NCBI RefSeq assembly: GCF_000743355.1
Contig: NZ_JQEI01000023.1
Span: 186,001-250,000, forward strand
DNA length: 64,000 bases
Source of the DNA: Serratia sp. Ag1
GTDB lineage: Bacteria > Pseudomonadota > Gammaproteobacteria > Enterobacterales > Enterobacteriaceae
Reading direction: 5' to 3'
Part shown: positions 36,224 through 44,658 of the stretch, piece by piece
Position numbering within the stretch: position 1 is the first letter of the stretch
Layout: every line of letters begins with the position of its first letter
The notes under the pieces: model-generated
The model's database searches: none
Told to the model about the DNA's origin: nothing
The model's input: the letters and a program-made list of their open reading frames with translations, nothing else
Translations under genes and position numbers: made by a program

Positions 36224-37078
36224 TTAGTACAATAAAGAATAAAGCTGACGGCGGTATCTGGCAGCGAGCACATCACCAGTGCCCAGCGCGGCCAGAATAT
36301 CCATCAGTGTTTTACGCGCATTACCGTTTGCGGTGGCCAGATCTTTTTGCAGATGGCCCATCAGCAGTTCCAGCGCTTCTTCGTTACGGCCAACCTGATG
36401 CAGTTGCAGGGCGAGTTGAACCGCCAGCTCAGCGTTTTCTGGCTGCTGCTGCACCTGTTGTTGCAACTGTTGGATTTCTGGCGTATCGGCGGCCTGTTTC
36501 AGTAACTCAATCTGGGCGACCAGCCCTTGATAGCGGGTATCGCGATCCTGCAGGGGAATGGTGGCCAGCACTGCTTCTGCATCTTCCATTTTGTTCAGCG
36601 CGATTTGCGTTTCAGCCAGCGTCAGGCCGATGTCGCTACGCTGGTTGCTGGCTTGCCAGGCCTCTTTCAGCAGCGGCAGGGCATCAGCGGCGCGATCTTC
36701 CTGCAACAGTTCCAGCGCTTCCGCCAGTTTCAGGTCTTCGGTTTTAGGCAGAAAGCGCTGCAGGAACTCACGGATCATCTCTTCCGGCTGCGGGCCCTGG
36801 AAGCCGTCAACCGGCTGGCCTTCTTGGAACATATAAACGGTTGGGATCGAGCGCAGCCCAAATTGGGAGGCGATCATCTGCTCGGCATCGCAGTCTACCT
36901 TGGCCAGAATGAACTGCCCCGCGTATTCCGCCGCCAGCTTCTCCAGCACCGGATTAAGTTGCAGGCAATGTTGGCTGCGATCGGACCAGAAGTAGAACAG
37001 CACTGGAATGGACATGGACTGTTCCAGCGTCTGGTGCAGGTTTGTTTCGTTAATATCAACAACAGCGTGAGCTAGCAT
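36224..37078 (-). CDS. cnoX: Chaperedoxin CnoX (YbbN)
   Basis: A 284-residue protein with an N-terminal thioredoxin domain and C-terminal TPR-like helices. The active-site position reads SQHC (residues 35-38), so the first cysteine of the thioredoxin pair is missing, as in E. coli YbbN. Under bleach stress CnoX holds unfolding proteins, protects their cysteines by mixed disulphides and hands them to GroEL or DnaK. The helical part ([22 protein letters not shown] and repeats, in part) is intact. Located between qmcA and ybbO; the E. coli genes ybbL/ybbM are absent here. Confidence 0.95.
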   Translation of the reverse strand: MLAHAVVDINETNLHQTLEQSMSIPVLFYFWSDRSQHCLQLNPVLEKLAAEYAGQFILAKVDCDAEQMIASQFGLRSIPTVYMFQEGQPVDGFQGPQPEEMIREFLQRFLPKTEDLKLAEALELLQEDRAADALPLLKEAWQASNQRSDIGLTLAETQIALNKMEDAEAVLATIPLQDRDTRYQGLVAQIELLKQAADTPEIQQLQQQVQQQPENAELAVQLALQLHQVGRNEEALELLMGHLQKDLATANGNARKTLMDILAALGTGDVLAARYRRQLYSLLY

Positions 37079-37150
37079 GGTTTTTCTCTCTGAGCTTGCG
37101 GAGCGATTTGATTCTAAATGGGGGCGAACTGATGCACTTCAACCCTGGTC

Positions 37151-37927
37151 TTAACCATTGCTGCGCATCAGCCAGTCCAGCATACGGCCAGGCAGCACGC
37201 GGCGCAGGATCCCCAACGCATGGGCCAGCAGCGTGACCGGATAACGCAATTTGGCCCTCGGGCTTTCCAGCGCGTGGCGCAGCTTCGGCAGCACGGCCTC
37301 TGGCGGCAGCGTCAGCAACCTGGCGATACTGGGGTTATGTACCGGTTTATCGCTCTGGGTCTGGTTGACGTTCTGGGTAAAATGCGTGGTAAGCGGGCCG
37401 GGTTCGATCAGGCTGACCTGAATGCCAGTACCGTGCAGTTCCATCCGCAGCGCATCCGACCAGGCTTCCAGCGCAAACTTGCTGGCGGCATAGGCTCCGC
37501 GCCCGGCGCTGGAAACCAGCCCCATCACCGAACTGGTCTGAATAATGCGGCCTTCGCCGTGTGGCAGCATGGCGGGCAATAATAACTGCGTCAGTTGATG
37601 CGTACCGAACAGGTTGGTTGAGAACTGCTGTTCCAGCTGTTGGCGTGAGATTGCGCTGAGCGGGCCATAAACGCCGTAACCGCCATTGTTGAACAGGCCG
37701 TACAGACGGCCACCGGTCATGTCTATCACCTGCGCGGCGGCGCGTTCTACGCTGGCGCTGTCGTCCAGATCCAGCTCAACCGCTTCCAACCCGAGCTGGT
37801 GCATATTTTCGACATCCTGCGGCTTACGGCAGGCGGCCAGCACGCGGTAGCCACGATTACGCAGATCCTGTGCGGCAATCAATCCAATTCCGCTGGAGCA
37901 GCCGGTTATCAATATTGCTTTTTGCAT
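37151..37927 (-). CDS. ybbO: Short-chain dehydrogenase YbbO
   Basis: A 258-residue SDR oxidoreductase. The Rossmann motif TGCSSGIG is at residues 8-15, the catalytic YAASK near residue 146 with serine before it in TSSVMGLVSS, and the NNGGYGVYGP (NNAG-type) motif in the middle. E. coli YbbO is reported as an NADP(H)-dependent aldehyde/retinal reductase. The C-terminal helix (LLAHALGILRRVLPGRML) is amphipathic and could bring it to the membrane. Gene order with tesA is as in E. coli. Confidence 0.93.
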   Translation of the reverse strand: MQKAILITGCSSGIGLIAAQDLRNRGYRVLAACRKPQDVENMHQLGLEAVELDLDDSASVERAAAQVIDMTGGRLYGLFNNGGYGVYGPLSAISRQQLEQQFSTNLFGTHQLTQLLLPAMLPHGEGRIIQTSSVMGLVSSAGRGAYAASKFALEAWSDALRMELHGTGIQVSLIEPGPLTTHFTQNVNQTQSDKPVHNPSIARLLTLPPEAVLPKLRHALESPRAKLRYPVTLLAHALGILRRVLPGRMLDWLMRSNG

Positions 37928-37952
37928 AACTTTACCTAGTAGGCAGCCCTAT

Positions 37953-38594
37953 TTAGTTAGACTCATGTTTTACTAGAGGTTCCAGCCGCTCTGCCATCCA
38001 GGTGGCAATAAACGGCTGGGCATCCTGATTAGGATGCAATCCGTCATCCTGCATCCATTCCGGTTTGATCACCACGTGTTCCATAAAGAACGGCAATAGC
38101 GGAATATTGAACTGCTTGGCTAATGCTGGGTAGATGGCACTGAAAGCCTCGGTGTAGCGGCGGCCATAGTTTGGCGGAATATGGATTTGCATCAGCAGCG
38201 GTTGTGCGCCAGCCTGCTGCACCTGAGTGATGATCTGGCTGAGATCGCGCTGAACATCCTGGGCCGGGAAACCGCGAAGCCCATCGTTAGCGCCCAGTTC
38301 AATCATCACCCAGCGCGGCTGGTGCTGTTTCAACAGTTCAGGCAGGCGCGCCAAGCCCTGGGCTGCGGTGTCACCGCTGATACTGGCGTTGATCACCTGT
38401 GGGCCACCGGGCTGTTTTTGCCAATGGTTGGCCAGCAGCGTTGGCCAGGCCTGAGCTACCGGCAAGCGGTAACCGGCACTTAAACTGTCGCCAAGAATCA
38501 ATAAGGTATCGGTGGCGGCAGCACGTAAACTGAATAATCCCAACAGCAAAAGGAAGGGAAGATGCCAGCGGAAAACGTTCTTGAAGTTCATCAT
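37953..38594 (-). CDS. tesA: Multifunctional acyl-CoA thioesterase I / lysophospholipase TesA
   Basis: The likely start is one of two adjacent ATGs at 38594/38591. The product has a signal peptide (LLLLGLFSLRAAA) and then the SGNH-hydrolase blocks: GDSLSAGYR with the nucleophile Ser, Gly in NASISGDTAAQG, Asn in ELGANDGLRG, and DGLHPN with Asp and His. It is periplasmic and hydrolyses thioesters and lysophospholipids. Its 5' end overlaps ybbA head to head by about 33 bases, the same odd arrangement as in E. coli, so the two promoters lie inside each other's genes. Confidence 0.95.
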   Translation of the reverse strand: MMNFKNVFRWHLPFLLLLGLFSLRAAATDTLLILGDSLSAGYRLPVAQAWPTLLANHWQKQPGGPQVINASISGDTAAQGLARLPELLKQHQPRWVMIELGANDGLRGFPAQDVQRDLSQIITQVQQAGAQPLLMQIHIPPNYGRRYTEAFSAIYPALAKQFNIPLLPFFMEHVVIKPEWMQDDGLHPNQDAQPFIATWMAERLEPLVKHESN

Positions 38595-39248
38595 CTTAGT
38601 AAACACGTTGGTCAGGGGGAACATCAGCTCACCATCCTTACCGGAGTCGAGCTGGTTGTCAAACCCGCGCAGACAATTGCCCTGATTGGCGAGTCTGGCT
38701 CGGGTAAATCGACACTGCTGGGGATCCTGGCCGGATTGGACGATGGCAGTGCAGGCGAGGTGCGCTTATTGGGCAAATCGCTGACCACGTTGGATGAAGA
38801 GGGGCGGGCTGCGTTACGGGCGAAGAATGTCGGGTTTGTGTTTCAATCCTTTATGCTGGTGCCGACGCTGAATGCGTTGGAGAACGTACAATTACCGGCG
38901 TTGCTGCGCGGTGAGAGCGATCGCCACAGCCGTGAACAGGCGGTGAAATTGCTGGAGCAGCTTGGCTTAGGGCAGCGCCTGAATCATTTGCCCGCGCAGC
39001 TTTCCGGCGGTGAGCAACAGCGCGTGGCGCTGGCACGGGCTTTCAGTGGCCGCCCGAGTGTGCTGTTTGCCGACGAACCGACCGGCAACCTCGATCGCCA
39101 GACTGGCGAGCGCATTGCTGACTTGCTGTTCTCCCTCAACCGCGATTTTTCCACCACGCTGATTCTGGTCACCCATGACGAAACGTTGGCGGCGCGTTGC
39201 CAGCGGCGGTTGCGCTTGCGTGAAGGCAAGCTGTGGGAGGAAGCATGA
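38562..39248 (+). CDS. ybbA: ABC transporter ATP-binding protein YbbA
   Basis: A 228-residue ATPase of the LolD/MacB type. Walker A is GESGSGKST, the Q-loop lies in VFQSFMLVP, the signature is LSGGEQQRVALARA, Walker B is VLFADEPTGNLD, and the switch His is in LVTHDE. GGAAGGGAAG precedes the ATG. It forms one exporter with the membrane protein YbbP, whose start overlaps its stop. The natural substrate is not settled; in E. coli the pair has been linked to handling of toxic alcohols or lipids. Confidence 0.95.
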   Translation: MPAENVLEVHHLSKHVGQGEHQLTILTGVELVVKPAQTIALIGESGSGKSTLLGILAGLDDGSAGEVRLLGKSLTTLDEEGRAALRAKNVGFVFQSFMLVPTLNALENVQLPALLRGESDRHSREQAVKLLEQLGLGQRLNHLPAQLSGGEQQRVALARAFSGRPSVLFADEPTGNLDRQTGERIADLLFSLNRDFSTTLILVTHDETLAARCQRRLRLREGKLWEEA

Positions 39249-41677
39249 TCTGGCGTTGGTTCTGGCGTGAATGGTGTTCACCTTCGCTGCTGATTGTCTG
39301 GCTGGCACTGACGCTGTCGGTGGCCTGCGTGTTGGCGCTCGGCAGTATCAGCGATCGTATGGACAAAGGCTTGAGCCAGCAAAGCCGCGATTTTATTGCC
39401 GGTGACCGCGTGTTGCGCGCTGCGCATCCGGTACCGGAGGGCTGGCTGCTTGATGCACAGCAACAGGGTTTACGGGTCAGCCGTCAGCTCAGCTTCACCA
39501 CCATGACCTATGCCGGGGATCGCCCACAGTTGGCCAATGTGAAGGCCACCGATGTGGCTTACCCGCTGTATGGCAAGCTGGAAACCCGCCCGGTCAATAT
39601 CAAACCAGAGCCCGGCACGGTGCTGGTGGCCCCTCGTCTGCTGGCCCTGCTGGATATCAAGGTGGGTGACAATCTGGATGTCGGAGATACCCGCCTGCGG
39701 ATCGCGGGTGAAATCATTCAGGAACCGGATTCTGGTTTCAACCCGTTCCAGACTGCGCCAAGCATTATCATCAATCTGGCCGATGTGGACAAAACCGGTG
39801 CAGTCCAACCGGGCAGCCGTCTGACCTATCGCTACATGTTTGCCGGTACGCCGGAGAATATTCAGCGCTATGAAGAGCGCCTGAAGCCGCAGCTTAAGCC
39901 GGATCAACGCTGGTTTGGTCTGGAAGAATCCGGCAGCGCGCTGGGGAAATCGCTCCAGCGCTCGCAGCAGTTCCTGCTGCTTTCTGCCTTGCTGACGCTG
40001 CTGCTGTCGATTGCCGCCGTGGCGGTGGCGATGAGCCACTATTGCCGCAGCCGTTACGATCTGATCGCGGTGCTGAAAACCCTGGGGGCTGGGCGCAACG
40101 CGTTGAGCAGGCTGATTGTGGGCCAGTGGCTGGCGGTGCTGTTGCTGGCTGGAGCCTGCGGCAGCCTGATCGGGCTGGGGTTTGAAGCTTTGCTGATCCG
40201 CCTGTTGGCCCCGGTATTACCTGGGCAGTTGCCTGCCGCCGGAGCCTGGCCGTGGGTGTGGGCAATGGGGGCGCTGGTGATGATCTCATTGCTGGTCGGC
40301 CTGCGCCCATACCGGCAATTGTTGGCGACCCAACCGTTGCGCGTGCTGCGCCGTGACGTGGTGGCTAACGTCTGGCCGCTGCGTTACTTCCTGCCCGTGG
40401 CGGCGGTGATCGTCGTGGCTTTGCTCACCCTGCTGATGGGAGCCAGCACGTTGCTGTGGGCGATCCTCGCCGGGATGGTGGTTCTGGCGTTGCTGCTAGG
40501 TGGGATCGGTTGGGGCAGTTTGCTGTTGTTACGGCGCATTACGTTGAAAAACCTGGCGCTACGTCTGGCGGTGAGCCGCCTGCTGCATCAGCCGTGGGTG
40601 ACGGTCAGCCAACTGGCGGCGTTTTCGCTGTCGTTTATGCTATTGGCTCTGTTGCTGGTGCTGCGTAACGATCTGCTCGATCGCTGGCAGCAGCAGTTGC
40701 CGCCGGATAGCCCGAATTATTTCCTGTTGAACATGACGCAGGCGCAGGTGCCGCAGGTCAAAACTTTCCTGCAACAGCATCAGTTAAAGGAAGAGACGTT
40801 CTACCCGATTGTGCGTGTGCGCCTGACCGAGATTAACCAGCAGTTGGCAACCGAAAGGGTGCACGAGAACGATCCGGGTGGTGAAGCCGTCAATCGTGAG
40901 CTGAACCTGACCTGGCAGGCCGAGCGGCCAGATCATAACCCGCTGACGGCAGGCACTTGGCCGCCACAGAAGGGGGAGGTTTCGATGGATGAAGGGATCG
41001 CCGGGCGGCTCAAGATCAAACTGGGCGACACCCTGACCTTCAGCGGCGACACCCAATCGTTCAGCGCTAAAGTCACCAGCCTGCGGCAGGTGGACTGGGA
41101 AAGCCTGAAGCCGAATTTCTACTTTATCTTCCCGCCGGGTGCCTTGGATAGTTTGCCGCAAACCTGGCTAACCAGCTTCCGTTACGACGGCGACGGCAAG
41201 ATGTTGACTCAGCTTAACCGTCAGTTCCCTACGCTGAGTCTGCTGGACATTGGCTCGATCCTGAAACAGGTTGGCGGCGTGTTGCAGCAGGTGAGCCGTG
41301 CGCTGGAAGTGATGGTGGTGCTGGTGGTGATCTGCGGTGGTTTGCTGCTGTTGGCACAGGTACAGGTGGGCATGCGCCAGCGCAGGCAGGAACTGGTGGT
41401 TTACCGCACGTTGGGGGCGGGCAAACGCCTGCTGTGTGGCACGCTGTGGTGTGAGTTTGCCTTGCTCGGGTTAGTAGCGGGGATTGCCGCAGCGGTGGGG
41501 GCGGAGGCAGCGCTTTGGCTGTTGCAAACCCAGGTATTCGACTTCCCGTGGTCGCCGACGTTGCTGCTGTGGTGGGCATTGCCGCTACTCAGTGCATTGC
41601 TGCTTTCGCTCTGCGGCGGTTGGCTTGGCGTGCGTTTGCTGCGTGGGCAGGCGCTGTTTCGCGGTTACGAAGGTTAA
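39245..41677 (+). CDS. ybbP: ABC transporter permease YbbP (FtsX/MacB-like)
   Basis: The start is ATG 39245 (MIWRWFWREW), with GGAGGAAG upstream and overlap with the ybbA stop. The 810-residue membrane protein has an N-terminal helix, a large periplasmic domain, then a block of three helices (about residues 250-365), further helices in the middle and a second FtsX-type block of three near the C-terminus (LEVMVVLVVICGGLLLLAQ in part). This double-FtsX layout with about ten helices is normal for YbbP. A strong hairpin follows, then a long AT-rich gap. Confidence 0.95.
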   Translation: MIWRWFWREWCSPSLLIVWLALTLSVACVLALGSISDRMDKGLSQQSRDFIAGDRVLRAAHPVPEGWLLDAQQQGLRVSRQLSFTTMTYAGDRPQLANVKATDVAYPLYGKLETRPVNIKPEPGTVLVAPRLLALLDIKVGDNLDVGDTRLRIAGEIIQEPDSGFNPFQTAPSIIINLADVDKTGAVQPGSRLTYRYMFAGTPENIQRYEERLKPQLKPDQRWFGLEESGSALGKSLQRSQQFLLLSALLTLLLSIAAVAVAMSHYCRSRYDLIAVLKTLGAGRNALSRLIVGQWLAVLLLAGACGSLIGLGFEALLIRLLAPVLPGQLPAAGAWPWVWAMGALVMISLLVGLRPYRQLLATQPLRVLRRDVVANVWPLRYFLPVAAVIVVALLTLLMGASTLLWAILAGMVVLALLLGGIGWGSLLLLRRITLKNLALRLAVSRLLHQPWVTVSQLAAFSLSFMLLALLLVLRNDLLDRWQQQLPPDSPNYFLLNMTQAQVPQVKTFLQQHQLKEETFYPIVRVRLTEINQQLATERVHENDPGGEAVNRELNLTWQAERPDHNPLTAGTWPPQKGEVSMDEGIAGRLKIKLGDTLTFSGDTQSFSAKVTSLRQVDWESLKPNFYFIFPPGALDSLPQTWLTSFRYDGDGKMLTQLNRQFPTLSLLDIGSILKQVGGVLQQVSRALEVMVVLVVICGGLLLLAQVQVGMRQRRQELVVYRTLGAGKRLLCGTLWCEFALLGLVAGIAAAVGAEAALWLLQTQVFDFPWSPTLLLWWALPLLSALLLSLCGGWLGVRLLRGQALFRGYEG

Positions 41678-41698
41678 CGTTTGTCTTGCCATAATCCG

Positions 41699-41729
41699 CC
41701 AGCCACTGGGTAAGTCCAGTGGCTGGTTT
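41699..41729 (+). terminator. Hairpin after ybbP
   Basis: CCAGCCACTGG and CCAGTGGCTGG pair over 11 bases around GTAAGT and are followed by TTT. A second short hairpin, TGAGA/TCTCA with a seven-T tail, lies at 41817-41839. Confidence 0.75.
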
Positions 41730-41839
41730 ATGAATTGGATGAATATTTACCCTGAATATACCTGTTGGCTGAGAGGTGAACGATATTGAAGCGGAATGTT
41801 AAGTGATTCTTAAGCGTGAGAGCTGTGTCTCATTTTTTT

Positions 41840-42521
41840 AGGAATAAAAAACCAAAATATCATCAATAATTGGTTTAAATAAACTATTTTCACTATTTGC
41901 CTGGTTATTCTTTCTAATCCTTTTCTTATTTAAGTCTTCGCTATGTCTTTATATGCCAATTTAATACCTATTAATGGGTATTTTTTATGCTTATTTAGCG
42001 ATAAAAGAATTTGTTTATTGATTGCATCCTTTTTACACAAGAAATTAACCGGATCGTAAACTGGCGAGGTGTTTAAAAAAATCGTTCTTTATTGTTCATT
42101 AAAGATCTATCATCCATATAATTTATAAGGTTTTTATTGGGCGTGGCAGGATCTAATCACCGGATTGAACGGCTCAACCGTACACCACCAAGAATAAGAA
42201 AGCTCTCATGCTAAAAATCCTTTCTCTGTATATTTATTTTTACCAGCGAAAAAAATAGCCGCGCATAAGATTATTCACGTAAAAAGTGGCCTAAAGCGCT
42301 AGGAGAAACTTTGATTTACCTAGATTAGTTTATGGGCGTTATTTGTTACACCCAGTTTGACTCTGTTTTAAAGCCTAGTTAAAGTAGGGTTGTTATGTTC
42401 GAGTTGTTAAAAACTATGGTGCAAATATGTACCTGAGTACTCTTGAGTTTGAATATGCATCTGCACCTTGGAAGGTGCGGATATATTAATGCTTACATTC
42501 CTAAATGTGCGGGCATAAAAA
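41840..42521. other. AT-rich intergenic region before the T6SS cluster
   Basis: This stretch of nearly 700 bases marks the border between the conserved ybb genes and the T6SS cluster. I see no gene in it. It holds a candidate promoter (42357-42385) and, just before vgrG, a hairpin with CTGCACC and GGTGCGG arms (about 42461-42480), followed by GGATATA. A similar GCGGATATA lies just before tssK. Confidence 0.5.
42357..42385 (+). promoter_or_regulatory. Candidate sigma-70 promoter of the T6SS cluster
   Basis: TTGACT (42357-42362) and TAAAGT (42380-42385) are 17 bases apart. A transcript from here would have a leader of about 130 bases before vgrG. The -10 box is a four-of-six match, so this is a candidate only. 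Confidence 0.4.
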
Positions 42522-44501
42522 ATGATGACACTAAATCCGAACCGTTATTTTGTCGCTCAACAAATTACAGATATTTCCGAACCCCTTCTTTTTCGCACGC
42601 TAAAGGGGGAGGAGCGACTGTCCGAGATTTATCAACTGGATGTTGAACTGCTTTGCCCGAGTAATACCCTGGATCTCACTTCACTGCTTGGTAAGTCTTT
42701 TACCATTACAATTAATGACTTACCTGGTAATGAACGCTATTTAAATGGCAACATCACCGGTATGTCGCTGGCGGGTCGCGAAGAAAGCGGGGATAAATAT
42801 TACCTCTATCGCGCCACGCTGCGCCCTACGCTCTGGTATTTAACGCAAAACCAGGACTGTAGGATCTTCCAGGGTAAAAGTGCGCCAGAAATCATTACCA
42901 CTATATTAAGTGAGTACAAAGTCAAAGTTGAAAATCGCCTGAGCTATGATTACCGCTCTTGGGATTATTCTGTGCAATACCAGGAAAGTGACTATGACTT
43001 TATTTGCCGCCTGATGGAACATGAGGGTATCTATTTCTATTTTACCCACCAAGCTGATGGTCACACGATGGTGCTGGCCGATGCCCCGCAAGGGCACGAT
43101 ATTCTGACGGGCTATAGCAATATTGTGTATCGCCTGACGGAAGGGGGATTAACCGAAAACGACTCTACGATTTATGAGTGGAACGTTTCCGATATTATCA
43201 CCCCGAGTTTGTATAGCATGGATGATTACGACTTCCGTAAGCCCCGTGCAAATCTGCTGGAAAACCGCCGTAACCCGATGTCCTACGCTAAAGAGAAAGC
43301 AGAGGTTTTCGACTGGCCGGGATGTTATACCGAACTGAGTCACGCACAGTTTTATGCTCGCGTTCGCCAGCAAGAATTTGAAGCGAATCATGAAAATATG
43401 CGAGGCCGTGCCTCTTCTCTCGGTATGGCACCTGGTTACCGGTTTATGCTGGGTAACGCCCCGCGCCCGGAAGATGCTCGTGAATATCTGACCATCGCCG
43501 CTCGCTATTTCTTTCAGGAAAACAGCTACACCAGTAATGACGAGGATGACGCCGAGCATTACACCGATTTTGAAGTTCTGCCCGCCAGCACCCAGTGGCG
43601 GCCAAAACGCAAAACCGCCTGGCCAAAAACATATGGCCCACAAACGGCAGAGGTGGTTGGCCCGGCGGGTGAGACGATCTGGACCGACAGCTATGGCCGG
43701 GTAAAACTCAAGTTCCGCTGGGATCGCTACAGCAAAGGCGATGAAACCAGCTCCTGTTGGGTGCGGGTTTCCAGCAACTGGGCCGGGTGGCAATACGGCG
43801 GCGTACAGATCCCAAGGATTGGCGAAGAAGTGGTGGTCGATTTTATCAACGGCGATCCTGACAGGCCGCTGATCATCGGGCGTGTCTACAACGAGGACAA
43901 TATGCCCCCGTGGGACTTGCCAGCCAACGCCGCCAGAATGGGGATTATGAGCCGTACCACTGAGGGAGGGATCTCGAACGCTAACAGCCTCTTTATGGAG
44001 GATGTTCCAGGTGAAGAGAACTTTAACCTGCATGCCGAACGGGATATGAACGTTTCAGTGGAAAATAATCTGGATCTGCTGGTGGAAGGCGATACGACCA
44101 GTACGATCCTGAGAACGTCCACACTTGCAGTGACGGGGGATGCGGTAGAAACCTTCTCCAGTAATCTGACGACGACGGTGGCACAAACGCTGACCACCAT
44201 TGCGCCAGTCATGATGATTCAGCCTACCACTAACCGGGTTTCCATTACGCCTGACGATCTGGAGGCAACAAAATTAAAAGTGTTTGCTGCCGGGTTGAGA
44301 GTTCAAGCGGTGGGGGCCGATATTCGGGTACGTGGGATGCATATTGACTCGACCCAGTTTGAAGCACAGGTGATCCCGACTTATTTGGGCGTTACCAGCG
44401 CTAAAATATTGGCTGATGATACCGTACTGAAAATATTTAAAGCACAAATTAATATTGGCAAGCTGGAGTTAAATGCCAAAGATTTGGTGCTGTATCTCTA
44501 A
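42522..44501 (+). CDS. vgrG: T6SS spike protein VgrG (TssI)
   Basis: The 659-residue product is the trimeric spike at the tip of the Hcp tube. The gp27-like base opens with VAQQITDISEPLLFRTLKGEE, followed by YDFICRLMEHEGIYFYFTH. The gp5-like OB part has AEVVGPAGETIWTDSYGRVKLKFRWDR (in pieces), SCWVRVSSNWAG and PRIGEEVVVDFINGDPDRPLIIGRVYN. A beta-helix with repeated hydrophobic residues follows to the end; there is no fused toxin domain. It is the first gene of the cluster, followed by the tip-loading genes. Either of two adjacent ATGs (42522, 42525) may be used. Confidence 0.96.
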   Translation: MMTLNPNRYFVAQQITDISEPLLFRTLKGEERLSEIYQLDVELLCPSNTLDLTSLLGKSFTITINDLPGNERYLNGNITGMSLAGREESGDKYYLYRATLRPTLWYLTQNQDCRIFQGKSAPEIITTILSEYKVKVENRLSYDYRSWDYSVQYQESDYDFICRLMEHEGIYFYFTHQADGHTMVLADAPQGHDILTGYSNIVYRLTEGGLTENDSTIYEWNVSDIITPSLYSMDDYDFRKPRANLLENRRNPMSYAKEKAEVFDWPGCYTELSHAQFYARVRQQEFEANHENMRGRASSLGMAPGYRFMLGNAPRPEDAREYLTIAARYFFQENSYTSNDEDDAEHYTDFEVLPASTQWRPKRKTAWPKTYGPQTAEVVGPAGETIWTDSYGRVKLKFRWDRYSKGDETSSCWVRVSSNWAGWQYGGVQIPRIGEEVVVDFINGDPDRPLIIGRVYNEDNMPPWDLPANAARMGIMSRTTEGGISNANSLFMEDVPGEENFNLHAERDMNVSVENNLDLLVEGDTTSTILRTSTLAVTGDAVETFSSNLTTTVAQTLTTIAPVMMIQPTTNRVSITPDDLEATKLKVFAAGLRVQAVGADIRVRGMHIDSTQFEAQVIPTYLGVTSAKILADDTVLKIFKAQINIGKLELNAKDLVLYL

Positions 44502-44545
44502 TTAAAAAAGTATCAAGGGACGATTTTCCCTGGAAATAAACTGCA

Positions 44546-44576
44546 CTTAGCGATCCATCATTAATGGAGCGCTAAG
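44546..44576 (+). promoter_or_regulatory. Hairpin between vgrG and the DUF2169 gene
   Basis: CTTAGCG (44546-44552) and CGCTAAG (44570-44576) pair, with CCAT/ATGG inside. It has no T run. A smaller hairpin, CTGTGA/TCACAG, follows at 44617-44632 shortly before the next start. They may adjust the amount of message between vgrG and the genes behind it. Confidence 0.5.
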
Positions 44577-44658
44577 CAGCAGTAAATAATTAAAAAAGAT
44601 AATACTTTTCTATTGCCTGTGATATTTCACAGATTGCCATCTGGAAGGCGAATTATAA

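Noticed and set aside
41484..41789. Open frame running over the ybbP end, with a possible short peptide starting at 41731.
   Set aside because: Covers ybbP and its hairpin; no ribosome site at the internal ATG.
44618..44631. TGTGA...TCACA, looked like a CRP site.
   Set aside because: The half-sites are four bases apart; CRP needs six.
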